Shown here: one piece after another, positions 1 through 8,851 of the stretch | How positions within the stretch are numbered: position 1 is the first letter of the stretch | Layout of the letters: every line of letters begins with the position of its first letter | Assembly: GCF_022662575.1 (NCBI RefSeq) | Contig: NZ_JALBFU010000010.1 | Coordinates: forward strand, 1 to 64,000 | Direction: 5' to 3' | Origin: Luteimonas aquatica | GTDB taxonomy: Bacteria > Pseudomonadota > Gammaproteobacteria > Xanthomonadales > Xanthomonadaceae | Length of the DNA stretch: 64,000 bases | Translations under genes and position numbers: made by a program | The notes under the pieces: generated by a model | What the model saw: only the letters and a program-made list of their open reading frames with translations | What the model was told of the DNA's origin: nothing | Databases searched by the model: none

Positions 1-1
1 C

Positions 2-2437
2 ACCTTCGCCTTCCGCGTGGCCACGCAGTACACCAAGCGCGACGGCTTCGACCACAACACCGGGACGGGCAAGGACGTCAACGACCGCGACATCCTGGGC
101 GTGCGCACCTCGCTGGCGTGGAAGCCGAGCGAGAAGTTCAACGCCAGCTTCATCTGGGACCACTTCCAGGAAGAGGACAGCCGCTCACGCACCGGCAAGC
201 AGCTGTGCCATAACGATGCGGGCCCGACGTCGGTCGGAAGCGTGACCCTGCGGCCGAACGACATCGGCTTCCTGAGCCAGGCCTGCAAGGACGGTTCCCT
301 GTATGACGACGGCGCATTTGGCGTGCCCAATGGCAACAGCCTGCCGCCGGTGCTGGCCGCGCAGACCACGGCCGGTGCGCTGGGCTACTACTCGGACACC
401 TTCAACCCTGCATACCTGATCGCGCAAGGCACCGACCCGTTCGCCGGCGTGACCCAATCGAAGGACCTGCGCAAGATCGCGACCAGCTACGACCCGAAGT
501 TCCACGCCAAGAACGACACCCTGCAGCTCAACTTCGACGTCGGCATCGGCGACCATCTGAACTTCGTGTCGCAGACGCTGTACACGCGCGATCAGTACTA
601 CTCCACCCAGGATTACGGCCGATTCCAGTCCAATCCGATCTTCACCGATTCGAACAAGGTGGTTCAGTTCGGTCCGGACGGCAATCTCGTGCCCGCTTAT
701 CCGCTGACTCCGAATGGCGTGTTCTGCGATCCGCAGCTGGGGTGTTCTGACCGCCTGCTGCTGGTCGACCTGGTCGATGCCGACAGCCGGCAGTGGTCGC
801 AGGAGTTCCGCCTGCAATCCTCGTACGACGGCCCGTTCAATTTCAGCGTCGGCGCCAACTACCTGGAATTCAAGATCGACGAAAGCTACTACGTCTTCAG
901 CAACTTGTTCACGGCCGCCGCGCAGAATTTCTTCAACGGCAGGGGCGGCGTGCTGAGTCCGGCTACCTGCGCGCCGGGAACGGCGCTTTCGGTTGAGACC
1001 GACTTCTTCGGTCGGCATTTCCCTTGCGTCTACATTGACCCCAATCCGCTGCGCGGCATCGACGGTCAAGGCCACAACTACTTCCGCAGCCGCAACGTCG
1101 CCAACACCCGCTCGTCGGCAATCTTCGGCGAGGGCTACTGGCAGATCAACGACAAGTGGAAGCTGACTGCCGGCCTGCGCTGGACGCGCGACGTCAAGAC
1201 CACCACGCCCGTTCCGAGCCAGCTCCTGCTGGCGGATTCCACGGCGCCGGATTTCCCGCTATTGGGCGGCGGCTATGTCGGCTATGGCTATCCGGCCGGG
1301 AAGAAGATCGAGCAGACCTGGAACGAGCCGACCGGACGCCTGGTGCTGGACTGGTCGCCTGACCTGTCCTTCACCGACAGCACCATGTTGTACGCGTCGT
1401 TGTCGCGCGGCTACAAGGCCGGCGGCACCAACTCGCCGGGGATTGGCGCCAATCCGGCGGTGCTGTCCTTCATTCCCAAGGACCCGCGCTTCAAGGCCGA
1501 GTACGTCAATGCCTTCGAAGTGGGTATGAAGAACGTGATGGGCGGCGGCCAGTTCATCCTCAACGCCACCGCGTTCTACAACGACTACAAGGACTATCAG
1601 GTTTCGCAGATCATCGACCGGCAGACGGTGAACCAAAACTTCGATGCCAAGACCTGGGGCGCCGAGATCGAGGCGGTCTGGCGGCCGACTTCGCAATTCC
1701 AGCTGAGCGGCAATCTGGGCCTGCTGCGCACGCGCATCGGTTCCAACCAGTACTCCATCGACGTGATGGACCGCACCGCCGGCAATCCGGATTGGATGGT
1801 CGTGCGGCCGTGGATGCAGCTGGCGTCGAACTGCATCGCGCCGAAGGCAATGGTGGAGACCTTCTTCGAGAACTTCTACAGCATCTTCGACGAAAGCAGC
1901 CTCGCCAACTACCTGAACAGCTTCTGCACGGTCAATCTTCCCACCGGCCTTGGCGGCTTCACGCGGGATCGGGGCTTTAACGGCGGGCCGGGCGACAATG
2001 CCTGGCTGCTGGGCGGGCTTTACTACAACCCGGAAACCGACGCTCCCAACGGCGGCGCCGGGTTCGCCAAGAACGTCGGCGGGCACGAGCTGCCCAACGC
2101 GCCCAAGATCACCGTCAGCCTCAGCCCCCAGTACACGTTCGCGCTGGCCGACAGCGACCTGACCTTGCGCGCGGACCTGTACTACCAGGGCAAGAGCTGG
2201 GCGCGTGTCTATCAGGACAGGATCGACCGCCTGCACGACTGGGGCAACGTCAACCTGTCGCTGACTTGGTACAAGCCGGGCAAGGATCTTACCGTGCAGC
2301 TGTACGTCAAGAACGCACTCGACGGCGAGGCGATCACCGGCACCTTCCTCAACAGCGACGACAGCGGCCTGACCTCGAACGTGTTCCTGCAAGATCCGCG
2401 CATCTTCGGGCTTTCGGTCCGCAAGGGATTCTATTGA
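2..2437 (+). CDS. TonB-dependent receptor, C-terminal part (5' end outside window)
   Basis: The reading frame is open from base 2 and already lies inside the protein, so the start, signal peptide, TonB box and most of the plug are outside the window; about 811 codons are visible. Alternating aromatic and polar beta-strand residues (for example WSQEFRLQSS, YASLSRGYKAGGTNSPG) and a C-terminal aromatic (RKGFY, then TGA) are typical of outer-membrane receptors of this class, which take up siderophores, carbohydrates or other nutrients using TonB energy. The substrate cannot be told from the visible part. The barrel carries long loops with paired cysteines. No second gene follows closely: 217 bases separate it from the next start. 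Confidence 0.93.
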   Translation, partial: TFAFRVATQYTKRDGFDHNTGTGKDVNDRDILGVRTSLAWKPSEKFNASFIWDHFQEEDSRSRTGKQLCHNDAGPTSVGSVTLRPNDIGFLSQACKDGSLYDDGAFGVPNGNSLPPVLAAQTTAGALGYYSDTFNPAYLIAQGTDPFAGVTQSKDLRKIATSYDPKFHAKNDTLQLNFDVGIGDHLNFVSQTLYTRDQYYSTQDYGRFQSNPIFTDSNKVVQFGPDGNLVPAYPLTPNGVFCDPQLGCSDRLLLVDLVDADSRQWSQEFRLQSSYDGPFNFSVGANYLEFKIDESYYVFSNLFTAAAQNFFNGRGGVLSPATCAPGTALSVETDFFGRHFPCVYIDPNPLRGIDGQGHNYFRSRNVANTRSSAIFGEGYWQINDKWKLTAGLRWTRDVKTTTPVPSQLLLADSTAPDFPLLGGGYVGYGYPAGKKIEQTWNEPTGRLVLDWSPDLSFTDSTMLYASLSRGYKAGGTNSPGIGANPAVLSFIPKDPRFKAEYVNAFEVGMKNVMGGGQFILNATAFYNDYKDYQVSQIIDRQTVNQNFDAKTWGAEIEAVWRPTSQFQLSGNLGLLRTRIGSNQYSIDVMDRTAGNPDWMVVRPWMQLASNCIAPKAMVETFFENFYSIFDESSLANYLNSFCTVNLPTGLGGFTRDRGFNGGPGDNAWLLGGLYYNPETDAPNGGAGFAKNVGGHELPNAPKITVSLSPQYTFALADSDLTLRADLYYQGKSWARVYQDRIDRLHDWGNVNLSLTWYKPGKDLTVQLYVKNALDGEAITGTFLNSDDSGLTSNVFLQDPRIFGLSVRKGFY

Positions 2438-2654
2438 TAGGTATTTAGCCCAATCAGCCGCTCGCATTCGGCGGGCGGCGACTACAGACCAAGGAAGCAT
2501 CTGTTTCAGCGCTCTGGCGACGCAAGAGTTGGAACAAGCTGAGGTTTGGTGCTCCTAGGTTCGGTGCCGCCACGGCACTTGCGTTCCCCCCGTGGCACGA
2601 CCTCCGCGCGCTTCGCGCTCGGTGATTTCGCTAATTGACTGTGGAGCAAACACA

Positions 2655-3212
2655 ATGACGAAGTTCAAAACCGCGCTTCTCGCCACCATGATGGCCGCGA
2701 GCCCGCTCTTCGCCTCGCCGGCCTTCGCCGGTTGGGAGATGTGGAACGGTAGCGCCTGGGTAAGTACGGGTACTGCGACGATCACGGGTGCCACGACCGC
2801 CACGGTCTCGGGTATCGCCGTTCCCTGTTCCAGCGCGACCTTCAATCTGACGCTGACCAGCGGCGTCGCAACGGTCTCCGGCGCCACCTTCACGGGCGGC
2901 TCGGCGTGCACCAACAACGTGACGGCGCTGAATCTGCCCTGGTCGATTTCCGCCGGCACGCCGGGTGCGACGAGCTCGGCCATCACGATCGGCGGCACCG
3001 TCGGTAGCCCGGGTCAGGTCCAGGTCAAGTTCAACACGCCTTCGCAGACCTGCACGGGTGGCGTTGCCGCTGGCACGCTCGCGAATCTCGGCAATTCCGC
3101 GACCAACAGCACGTTCACCTTTACCGCCGATTTTCTCCCCAAGCCGTCGCCTTGCACCAACGTCCGCTCCACTTCGACGCTGACGGCCAGCAGGCCGCTT
3201 CGCTTCACCTAA
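2655..3212 (+). CDS. Secreted four-cysteine protein, paralogue 1 of 3
   Basis: This 185-residue protein has a clear signal peptide ending ASPAFA-G. The mature part is rich in Ser, Thr, Gly and Ala, with four cysteines in the contexts IPCSS, GSACTNN, QTCTG and SPCTN, and it starts with an aromatic WxxxNGSAW motif. Two further copies of the family lie at 6798-7331 and 7555-8085. GTGGAG 8 bases before ATG 2655 decides the start over longer upstream options. Two disulfides are likely in the mature, extracytoplasmic protein. From memory the pattern resembles the exported PraB-like family linked with alkane use in Pseudomonas, but that is an unverified impression and no function is assigned. Confidence 0.8.
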   Translation: MTKFKTALLATMMAASPLFASPAFAGWEMWNGSAWVSTGTATITGATTATVSGIAVPCSSATFNLTLTSGVATVSGATFTGGSACTNNVTALNLPWSISAGTPGATSSAITIGGTVGSPGQVQVKFNTPSQTCTGGVAAGTLANLGNSATNSTFTFTADFLPKPSPCTNVRSTSTLTASRPLRFT

Positions 3213-3291
3213 GTCGAGTGCAACTTCCCGTGCCCAAGGGTAGATTACTCAGCGGGCGTGGGGATGCTGTGAAAATCGCCGTTTAGCAGTT

Positions 3292-3328
3292 CGCTGCACC
3301 AGGCGCGATCCATGCGCCTGGTGCAGCG
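3292..3328 (+). terminator. Perfect 15-bp stem-loop downstream of secreted-protein gene
   Basis: CGCTGCACCAGGCGC (3292-3306) pairs perfectly with 3314-3328 around a 7-base loop. It lies 80 bases after the stop at 3212 and about 190 bases before the next start, in the 307-base gap 3213-3519. No T-run follows, so it may be a transcript-end stabiliser, a factor-assisted terminator or an attenuator. Nothing else is recognisable in this gap. Confidence 0.5.
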
Positions 3329-3519
3329 CTCCTAAATGGAATAGGCGGTGTCGAAGGCGCTGGGGCGAACAACGTGCCCCTCCGGCTGGATAGGGGTTCG
3401 ACCAGACTGGTGCGTGAGGCGGTAACCCGGTGATGCGGCGATCGCCAACGAAGGGCAGACATTCCGTCCGCTAGGCGAAAAAATCAGGATTCTTCCTTAG
3501 ATAGATTCAGGAGTTCATT

Positions 3520-4446
3520 ATGTCCAAGGCATTGCTTTCCACAGCGCTCGCCACGGTGTTGGCTGGGGCCGCTGTCGTGCCCGCCGCCACGGCGGCACCG
3601 CCCGCCGCGGGTTTCGAGAGGTTTCAGTATTGCCCGTATGAAACTGCGCCCATGCAAGTCGAAGGAACCGCGTGCGTACACAGCATTACGTCCTCGGGTT
3701 CGTTCACCATCGGCAGCACCACGTTGCCGATCGACAAGCCGATCGTGCTGCAGGGCGGCATTACCGGCATCCAGCCCTCGCCGCTGTACGAGGCCGTGGG
3801 CGCACCGACGCTCAATTCGCCTCCCGGCAAGGTTCCGGGCGGTCTGCTCGGCATCGTCAACCCGGCGCCCGATTGGCCGTTCTTCCTGTGGCAGGCCTTC
3901 TGGAACATCGTCAATTCCGTCAACGACGTCACCGCGACGATGGAGCCGGTACAGACGATCCAGACCGACTTCGGCGCTGCGCTGAATCCGGAGTGGGGCG
4001 GTGATCCGACTGCAGTGAAGCTTGCGTTGCGCGTGCGCTTGCAGAATCCGTTCCTCGGCAACACATGCTATATCGGCTCCGCGCAGAATCCGATCGTGGT
4101 CAAGCTGCAGACCGGCACCACTGCGCCGCCGGCGCCCACCGCGCCGATCTCGGGCAGTCCCGGCAGCCTGGATTTCATCCAGGTGGGCAACGATCCGTAC
4201 GCGTATTTCCAGAACACCGGCAATATCCTGGTCGACAATTCGTTCGCCGTGCCGGCAGCGAAGGGCTGTGGCAACATCGCGCTCGGACTGCCGATCCTGA
4301 CGCAGTTGCTCGACGCCCTGGTGTCGGGAGCGGTCAACCTGAAGGTGGGGCTGCCGTCGGCTGCCGGCAAGAACGAGGCGATCCTGAAGGGAGATACGGG
4401 TATCGCCGCGGCCGATTACGTGCGCAACGGCTCTCCCTATCAGTAA
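3520..4446 (+). CDS. Secreted protein of unknown function
   Basis: The 308-residue product begins with a signal peptide (hydrophobic LATVLAGAAVVPAATA, likely cut before APPAAG). An AGGAG ribosome site sits 6 bases before ATG 3520. The mature protein has cysteines at YCPYET, TACVHS, NTCYIG and KGCGN, and a characteristic early stretch around FTIGSTTLPIDKPIVLQGG. It has no transmembrane segment after the signal. From memory, similar exported proteins occur in actinobacteria, which would make this an unusual guest in a gammaproteobacterium; this is not verified. It sits between paralogous exported and anchored proteins on the same strand, but hairpins on both sides suggest it is transcribed alone. 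Function unknown. Confidence 0.75.
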   Translation: MSKALLSTALATVLAGAAVVPAATAAPPAAGFERFQYCPYETAPMQVEGTACVHSITSSGSFTIGSTTLPIDKPIVLQGGITGIQPSPLYEAVGAPTLNSPPGKVPGGLLGIVNPAPDWPFFLWQAFWNIVNSVNDVTATMEPVQTIQTDFGAALNPEWGGDPTAVKLALRVRLQNPFLGNTCYIGSAQNPIVVKLQTGTTAPPAPTAPISGSPGSLDFIQVGNDPYAYFQNTGNILVDNSFAVPAAKGCGNIALGLPILTQLLDALVSGAVNLKVGLPSAAGKNEAILKGDTGIAAADYVRNGSPYQ

Positions 4447-4476
4447 GAAGAGCTCGGCAAGAGGTAAGCTGTAATC

Positions 4477-4506
4477 GCAGGGCGGCTTCGCGAGGGGCCG
4501 CCCTGC
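4477..4506 (+). terminator. Stem-loop after secreted-protein gene
   Basis: GCAGGGCGGC at 4477-4486 pairs with GCCGCCCTGC at 4497-4506 (10 bp, 10-base loop), 31 bases after the stop at 4446. No T-run follows, so termination efficiency is uncertain. Confidence 0.5.
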
Positions 4507-4636
4507 AAGTTCGAGGTCCGTTGGTGCGCCGCGTACAATGGACAAGAGCCGTACGACGCCAGCCTCCGCTCGCGACAGCGAGAGATCGTAGGTCCGGTTG
4601 CCGGTGCTTCTCGCGGTCCGGGATTGGATTCGGGAA

Positions 4637-5608
4637 ATGCAGTTTCGCTACATCTTGATCGCTTTGCTGGGGCTGGGTGCGCTGATCGGTGCCTATTTTT
4701 TGGGGCGCGCGCAAAACCTGAAAGAGGCAGTTGAGGCCGGGCCGGACATGGCCGTCCACGAGCCGCAGGGAAAGCTGGATGTGGTTTCGGCTGGCTCGAC
4801 TCCGATTACGGCGACACTGCCGGCGCGCGACCTGCCACTGAAGCGGATCTTCAATGACCTGCGCGCGCGCGCCGATGCCGGCGACGTGGCGGCGGCGACG
4901 CGCCTGTACCGGGATCTTCGTACCTGCGCGGGTCTCGACAGCCTGGACTGGTTCCTGGCGCGTGCCGCGGACGAGACGTTGGACGATAAAGTCGACGGAA
5001 CGAACGCGCAGGCGTTGGAGAATTACCGAGTGCAGCTGGAGGCGGTTGAATCGCGCAAGCAGGTCATCCAGAAGACCCGCCAGCTTTGCGACGGAATCGA
5101 TCGCTCCATGCTGGAGTCGCAGCTGACGAGCTTGCAGAAGGCCGCGCAACTGGGCGAGGAGCATGCGCGCGCCTGCTATCTCTCCAATGGGCCCGCCTAT
5201 GACAGCCGGGGACTCATGCGCCACCCCGAATGGCTGCAGGACTACCGCACGAACGTCAAATCGATGATCGACGCCGGACTGGAAGCGGGCGATTGGAAGA
5301 TCGTGGATATCGTCCGCAGAGCCTACGAGCCGGGATCGGACGGCATGCTGGCCGGCGTGCTCGGACAGAACCCTGTCGAATATTATCGTTATCTCAAGCT
5401 GTATCGCCTTGGTGCGGAAGAAGGCCGAACTTCGGCGCTGGATCGCCAGCTGGCGGCGGCTGCGGCGCGGATCAAGCCCGAGCAGCGCGCCGATGCCGAC
5501 CTGTGGGCGCAAGCGAAATTCCGCCAGACGTTCGATAACGACCAGGTTTCAACTTCCGTGACGCCAAAAGGATGGGATCCCTGCTCGTTTCCCTACGACC
5601 CGTTGTGA
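4637..5608 (+). CDS. Membrane-anchored helical-repeat protein, paralogue A
   Basis: From ATG 4637 the product is 323 residues: one N-terminal membrane segment (ILIALLGLGALIGAYFLG), a linker, then an all-helical periplasmic part with Sel1-like patterns (AGDVAAATRLYRDLRTC; AQLGEEHARACY). The C-terminus ends GWDPCSF plus a short tail. An upstream in-frame start at 4598 would add 13 residues; 4637 is preferred because the paralogue at 5682 begins at the same point relative to its anchor. The two share GDWK/RxVD, RAYEPG and YRYLKLYRLGAE. Four cysteines are visible and may be oxidised. Function unknown; a scaffold or interaction role is only suggested by the repeat-like helices. Confidence 0.75.
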   Translation: MQFRYILIALLGLGALIGAYFLGRAQNLKEAVEAGPDMAVHEPQGKLDVVSAGSTPITATLPARDLPLKRIFNDLRARADAGDVAAATRLYRDLRTCAGLDSLDWFLARAADETLDDKVDGTNAQALENYRVQLEAVESRKQVIQKTRQLCDGIDRSMLESQLTSLQKAAQLGEEHARACYLSNGPAYDSRGLMRHPEWLQDYRTNVKSMIDAGLEAGDWKIVDIVRRAYEPGSDGMLAGVLGQNPVEYYRYLKLYRLGAEEGRTSALDRQLAAAAARIKPEQRADADLWAQAKFRQTFDNDQVSTSVTPKGWDPCSFPYDPL

Positions 5609-5681
5609 TGTCCGGAGCCGGCGATTGCGGGCTTGTCGGCAGATCGCAGGAACTGCAACCCCTTTATGAGCTGATCCACGC

Positions 5682-6647
5682 ATGAATCGACGACTGCCGC
5701 TCATCGTTATCGCCGTGCTCGCGGTCGCCGCGGCGGCGTATTTTCTCGGCCGCGCCACGGCGCCCAAGCCGATCGAGACGCAAGCCGGGGGACTGGGCGG
5801 GACGATCGTGCCGGAGCCGCAAGCGCCGGCGCAAGCCGGGCCCAAGCCGTTATCCGACCTGCTCAAGGGCGCGCCGTTGCCGGCGCCGAACGCACCCCTG
5901 AAGCAGACGTTCGCCGACCTGCAAGCGCGCGCCAACGGCGGCGATCGCGGAGCGGCCATGCGCCTGTATCGCGACCTGGGACGCTGCAGCCGTTTGCGCG
6001 GCTCCGAATGGAGGAACGCGGGCGCCAGGAACGAGTTGACGGAAACGAAAACCGACGGCATGACCCCGGCGCAGCTGCGCACCTATCAGAAGCTGCTCGA
6101 TTCGGCGGAGCTGCGTCAGCAGGGCGTGCGCCAGGATCAGGCGCTATGCGAAGGCGTGAGCGACGAGATGCTCGGAAATCTCGTGGACAGCATGGCGCAG
6201 GCGGCCAAGCTGGGCGATGAGGAGGCGCGCTCCTGCTATCTCGCCAGTGGCCCGCTCTACGACATGCGCAACATGGTCCAGAATCCGGAATCCCTGCGCA
6301 ACTATCGCAGCAACGCGGCGGGCATGATCAAGACGGGCTTGGCGTCCGGCGACTGGCGGGTGGTGGACCTGCTGCAGCGGGCATACGAGCCCGGAGCGCA
6401 AAGCCTGCTCGCCGGCCTGATGGGCGCCGACCCGGTGCAGCACTACCGTTATCTGAAACTCTACCGTCTGGGTGCGGAACCGCATCGCGCCCTGCAGCTG
6501 GACCGGCAACTCGCCGCTTCCGCGGCGAGCCTGAATCAGGCGCAACTCGCCGAGGCGGACGAATGGGCGCAGCGCACCTTGCGCGGAAATTTTGAAGGCA
6601 ATTCCACCAACACCACGCCGCCGGGATGGGAGGCATGCACGTTCTGA
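5682..6647 (+). CDS. Membrane-anchored helical-repeat protein, paralogue B
   Basis: The 321-residue product has the same plan as its neighbour at 4637: an N-terminal anchor (LIVIAVLAVAAAAYFLGRA), a Pro/Ala-rich linker, and a helical domain containing GAAMRLYRDLGRCS, LGDEEARSCYL, GDWRVVDLLQRAYEPG and YRYLKLYRLGAE, ending GWEACTF. The two genes are 73 bases apart and probably arose by tandem duplication. Both end in a conserved G-W-[DE]-x-C-[ST]-F signature, so the C-terminus is likely functional. The helical part probably faces the periplasm. No enzymatic motif is visible. They lie inside the run of exported proteins between the receptor and 8.1 kb, so a shared envelope role is possible but unproven. 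Confidence 0.75.
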   Translation: MNRRLPLIVIAVLAVAAAAYFLGRATAPKPIETQAGGLGGTIVPEPQAPAQAGPKPLSDLLKGAPLPAPNAPLKQTFADLQARANGGDRGAAMRLYRDLGRCSRLRGSEWRNAGARNELTETKTDGMTPAQLRTYQKLLDSAELRQQGVRQDQALCEGVSDEMLGNLVDSMAQAAKLGDEEARSCYLASGPLYDMRNMVQNPESLRNYRSNAAGMIKTGLASGDWRVVDLLQRAYEPGAQSLLAGLMGADPVQHYRYLKLYRLGAEPHRALQLDRQLAASAASLNQAQLAEADEWAQRTLRGNFEGNSTNTTPPGWEACTF

Positions 6648-6797
6648 TCCGGCAGACGCTTGGGAGGTCGAGCATAGGTTAGACGTCGTCCGGTACGAAT
6701 GTGCTCCGGTCGATGGCATCACGGCATCTGTTTTCCCCCACGACAAGGCCCCCGAACGTCCGTCCGGGATCCCAACAATGGAATGTGGAGAAAATGC

Positions 6798-7331
6798 ATG
6801 ACTGCGCTAAAAAACACACTTCTTGCTGTCTTGATCGTGGCGGGTCCGCTCGCCGCTTCGCCTGCCTTCGCCTGGCAGTATTTCAACGGCACTGCCTGGG
6901 TAAATAACGGCAGCGTGACCATTAGCGGGCCGACCGTGGGTACGGTCGCCGGCATTATTATCCCGTGCTCCAATACGACTTTCACGTTGGCTTTGAACGG
7001 CGGAACCGCTTCGATTGTGGCCGCCAATTTTTCGGGAGGCTCGGCGTGCACCAACAACGTGACGGCGTCGAATTTATCGTGGTCGATGTCCTCCGGAACC
7101 CCGACTGGCTCGGGTTCGGCGGATGTGGTGATCACAGGGATCACCCTGACATTCAGAACGCCCCCGGCGACTTGCAGCAACGGTACGCTGAGGGGGAAAT
7201 TCACCAACCTCGGGAATTCCGCGGTCAATAGCGTGTTCACCTACACGATCACGTTCCCACCCCCGACGCTGTGCAGTAACTTCAAATCCACTGGGGCAAT
7301 GGCGGTCAGCGCGCCGCTGCGCAACTACTAA
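6798..7331 (+). CDS. Secreted four-cysteine protein, paralogue 2 of 3
   Basis: This 177-residue exported protein has a signal peptide ending ASPAFA-W, the opening YFNGTAW motif, and four cysteines (IPCSN, GSACTNN, ATCSN, TLCSN) matching its paralogues at 2655 and 7555. GTGGAG 7 bases before ATG 6798 matches the ribosome site of paralogue 1 and fixes the start. Thirty bases (7038-7067) around GSACTNNVTA are identical to 2898-2927 in paralogue 1 although the flanks have diverged, which suggests recent conversion or strong constraint. The C-terminus reads SAPLRNY, against SRPLRFT in paralogue 1. Function unknown. Confidence 0.8.
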   Translation: MTALKNTLLAVLIVAGPLAASPAFAWQYFNGTAWVNNGSVTISGPTVGTVAGIIIPCSNTTFTLALNGGTASIVAANFSGGSACTNNVTASNLSWSMSSGTPTGSGSADVVITGITLTFRTPPATCSNGTLRGKFTNLGNSAVNSVFTYTITFPPPTLCSNFKSTGAMAVSAPLRNY

Positions 7332-7498
7332 AGGCGGCTTGCAGGTTCACCCGCCAGCACGCTGCTATGCGTAGGCAATCCGAGCGGGCCCGGATTTGTG
7401 CCGCCGGGATTCCCTGGGGCGGCGGATGGACACGGCGCAAGGCTGGACGAATGCCGTGACCGTTGGATGGTGGACCTTCGAGCGTTCGTTTCCCGATT

Positions 7499-7521
7499 GC
7501 CGGGCATCCAATATGCCCGGC
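7499..7521 (+). terminator. Stem-loop ahead of third secreted-protein paralogue
   Basis: GCCGGGCAT (7499-7507) pairs perfectly with ATGCCCGGC (7513-7521) around CCAAT, followed by TGTTTC. It lies 34 bases before ATG 7555, so it could end upstream transcription or act as a leader structure of the next gene. Confidence 0.4.
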
Positions 7522-7554
7522 TGTTTCGACAGTTCTGACATGGAGGGCAACATC

Positions 7555-8085
7555 ATGACGAAGTTCAGATCCATCGTCCTGGTCATCCTGGTGGCGGCCG
7601 GCGGATTCCTCGCGCGTCCAGCCGCAGCGGCGAGCTGGCAGATCTACGACGGCACCGCCTGGGTGTCGGACGGCGTGGTGGTCTTCACGGGGCCGACAAC
7701 GGTGACGGTCGTTGGCATTCTTGTCCCGTGCACGATCACCACCGCTTGGACGCTCACCGGCGGCGTATTCGCGGTCACCGCGCTGTCGGGCAGCGGCAGC
7801 GTGCCGGCTTGTACGAGCGCTACTCCAATAGGCCTGCCCTGGGGGGTGTCCGCGCCTTCGGCCATCTCGGGGTCCAGTTCAGTGCAATTGGCGTTCCCGA
7901 TTTCGATCAATTTCTTGCCTCCGCCGTGCAGCGGCACGGCGAATGCGGTCATGACCAACGCGAACCCGAACACAGGGCCTGCCGTCAACGCGCTGACGTT
8001 CACGGTGACCATGCCGCCGTCAACATGCAGCAACTTCAGGACCCGCCCGAATTGGACGTCTTCCAAGCCGATCAGGGCGATATAG
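7555..8085 (+). CDS. Secreted four-cysteine protein, paralogue 3 of 3
   Basis: The 176-residue product begins MTKFRS, like paralogue 1 (MTKFKT), has a signal peptide ending PAAAA, then the IYDGTAW opening motif and the four-cysteine pattern (VPCTI, VPACTS, PPCSG, STCSN). GGAGG lies 8 bases before ATG 7555. It lacks the ACTNNVTA signature and is the most diverged copy. It is followed by a palindromic hairpin shared with the convergent methyltransferase gene. Function unknown. Confidence 0.78.
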   Translation: MTKFRSIVLVILVAAGGFLARPAAAASWQIYDGTAWVSDGVVVFTGPTTVTVVGILVPCTITTAWTLTGGVFAVTALSGSGSVPACTSATPIGLPWGVSAPSAISGSSSVQLAFPISINFLPPPCSGTANAVMTNANPNTGPAVNALTFTVTMPPSTCSNFRTRPNWTSSKPIRAI

Positions 8086-8125
8086 GCGCGGCAGGGGACC
8101 GGGAAGCGGCGTCGAAGCCATGAGT

Positions 8126-8153
8126 CGGGCAGGGCATGAACATGCCTTGCCCG
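8126..8153. terminator. Bidirectional terminator-like palindrome between convergent genes
   Basis: CGGGCAGGGCATG (8126-8138) pairs with 8141-8153 with one wobble; in RNA the centre would open into a small loop. It sits 41 bases after the + strand stop at 8085 and just beyond the - strand stop at 8159, so it can serve both transcripts. Confidence 0.6.
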
Positions 8154-8158
8154 GTTCC

Positions 8159-8851
8159 TCACGAGCGCGCCGCCACGATCAGCCAGTGGTTGAACGGCGT
8201 GCGCCCGTGCAGCGGCGCGAAGCTGGCGCTCAGGCCGGCCTGGTCGAAGATGTCCCGCAAGGCCTGCGCGCGCGGATAGTGCTTCGGGGATGCCGGCATC
8301 CAGCCGGTGAGGTGCGCGAAGCGGTCCCCCCAGCGGGTGTAGCGCCCGCGCCGGCCCTCGTCGTCGAGGGCGGCGCGGATCACTAGGCGCGCGCCCGGCG
8401 TGAGCATGGCGATGGCGGCGTCGAGCAGGCGGCGCTGCGCCGGCGCGGAGAGGTATTGCAGGACGTCGAGGACGGCGACGCTGCCGGCATGCGGCGGGAT
8501 CTCGCGGGCCAGGTCGGCGGCGGCGAACTCGGCCCGCGCCAGGCCTGCGCGCTGCGCCGCGCGCCGGGCGCGGGCGATCTTGGCCTGGTCGATGTCCACG
8601 CCGCGATAGGGCAGCGCCTGTCCGTCGCGGTGCAGGGCATGGGCGAGCAGGCCCAGGCCGCAGCCGACGTCGAGCAGCGGCGCCCGGCTGCCGCGCAATG
8701 CGTCCAGTACGCCGGGGTAGAGCGGGTCGCTGGCCAGCTTCTCGCGGACGTAGAAATAGTCCCAGTAGTTGCCCCAGCGCCGCTCGGGAAGAAAGATCCC
8801 GGCGATCTCGCTGGCGCGCCGGCGCGGCAGCGGCCGTGCGTCGTCACTCAT
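8159..8851 (-). CDS. Class I SAM-dependent methyltransferase
   Basis: The 230-residue enzyme has the SAM-binding motif LLDVGCGLGLLAHAL (about residues 60-74), an acidic strand end GVDIDQ, and motif IV-like VAVLDVLQYL. The start at 8851 (MSDDARPL) overlaps the stop of the SGNH hydrolase gene by four bases (ATGA), a translational-coupling layout that rules out the longer upstream frame. The acceptor substrate is unknown. It forms an operon with an SGNH hydrolase and an AlaA-like aminotransferase. A C-terminal segment (RGRYTRWGDRFAHLTGWM) is distinctive but does not reveal the substrate to me. Confidence 0.85.
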   Translation of the reverse strand: MSDDARPLPRRRASEIAGIFLPERRWGNYWDYFYVREKLASDPLYPGVLDALRGSRAPLLDVGCGLGLLAHALHRDGQALPYRGVDIDQAKIARARRAAQRAGLARAEFAAADLAREIPPHAGSVAVLDVLQYLSAPAQRRLLDAAIAMLTPGARLVIRAALDDEGRRGRYTRWGDRFAHLTGWMPASPKHYPRAQALRDIFDQAGLSASFAPLHGRTPFNHWLIVAARS

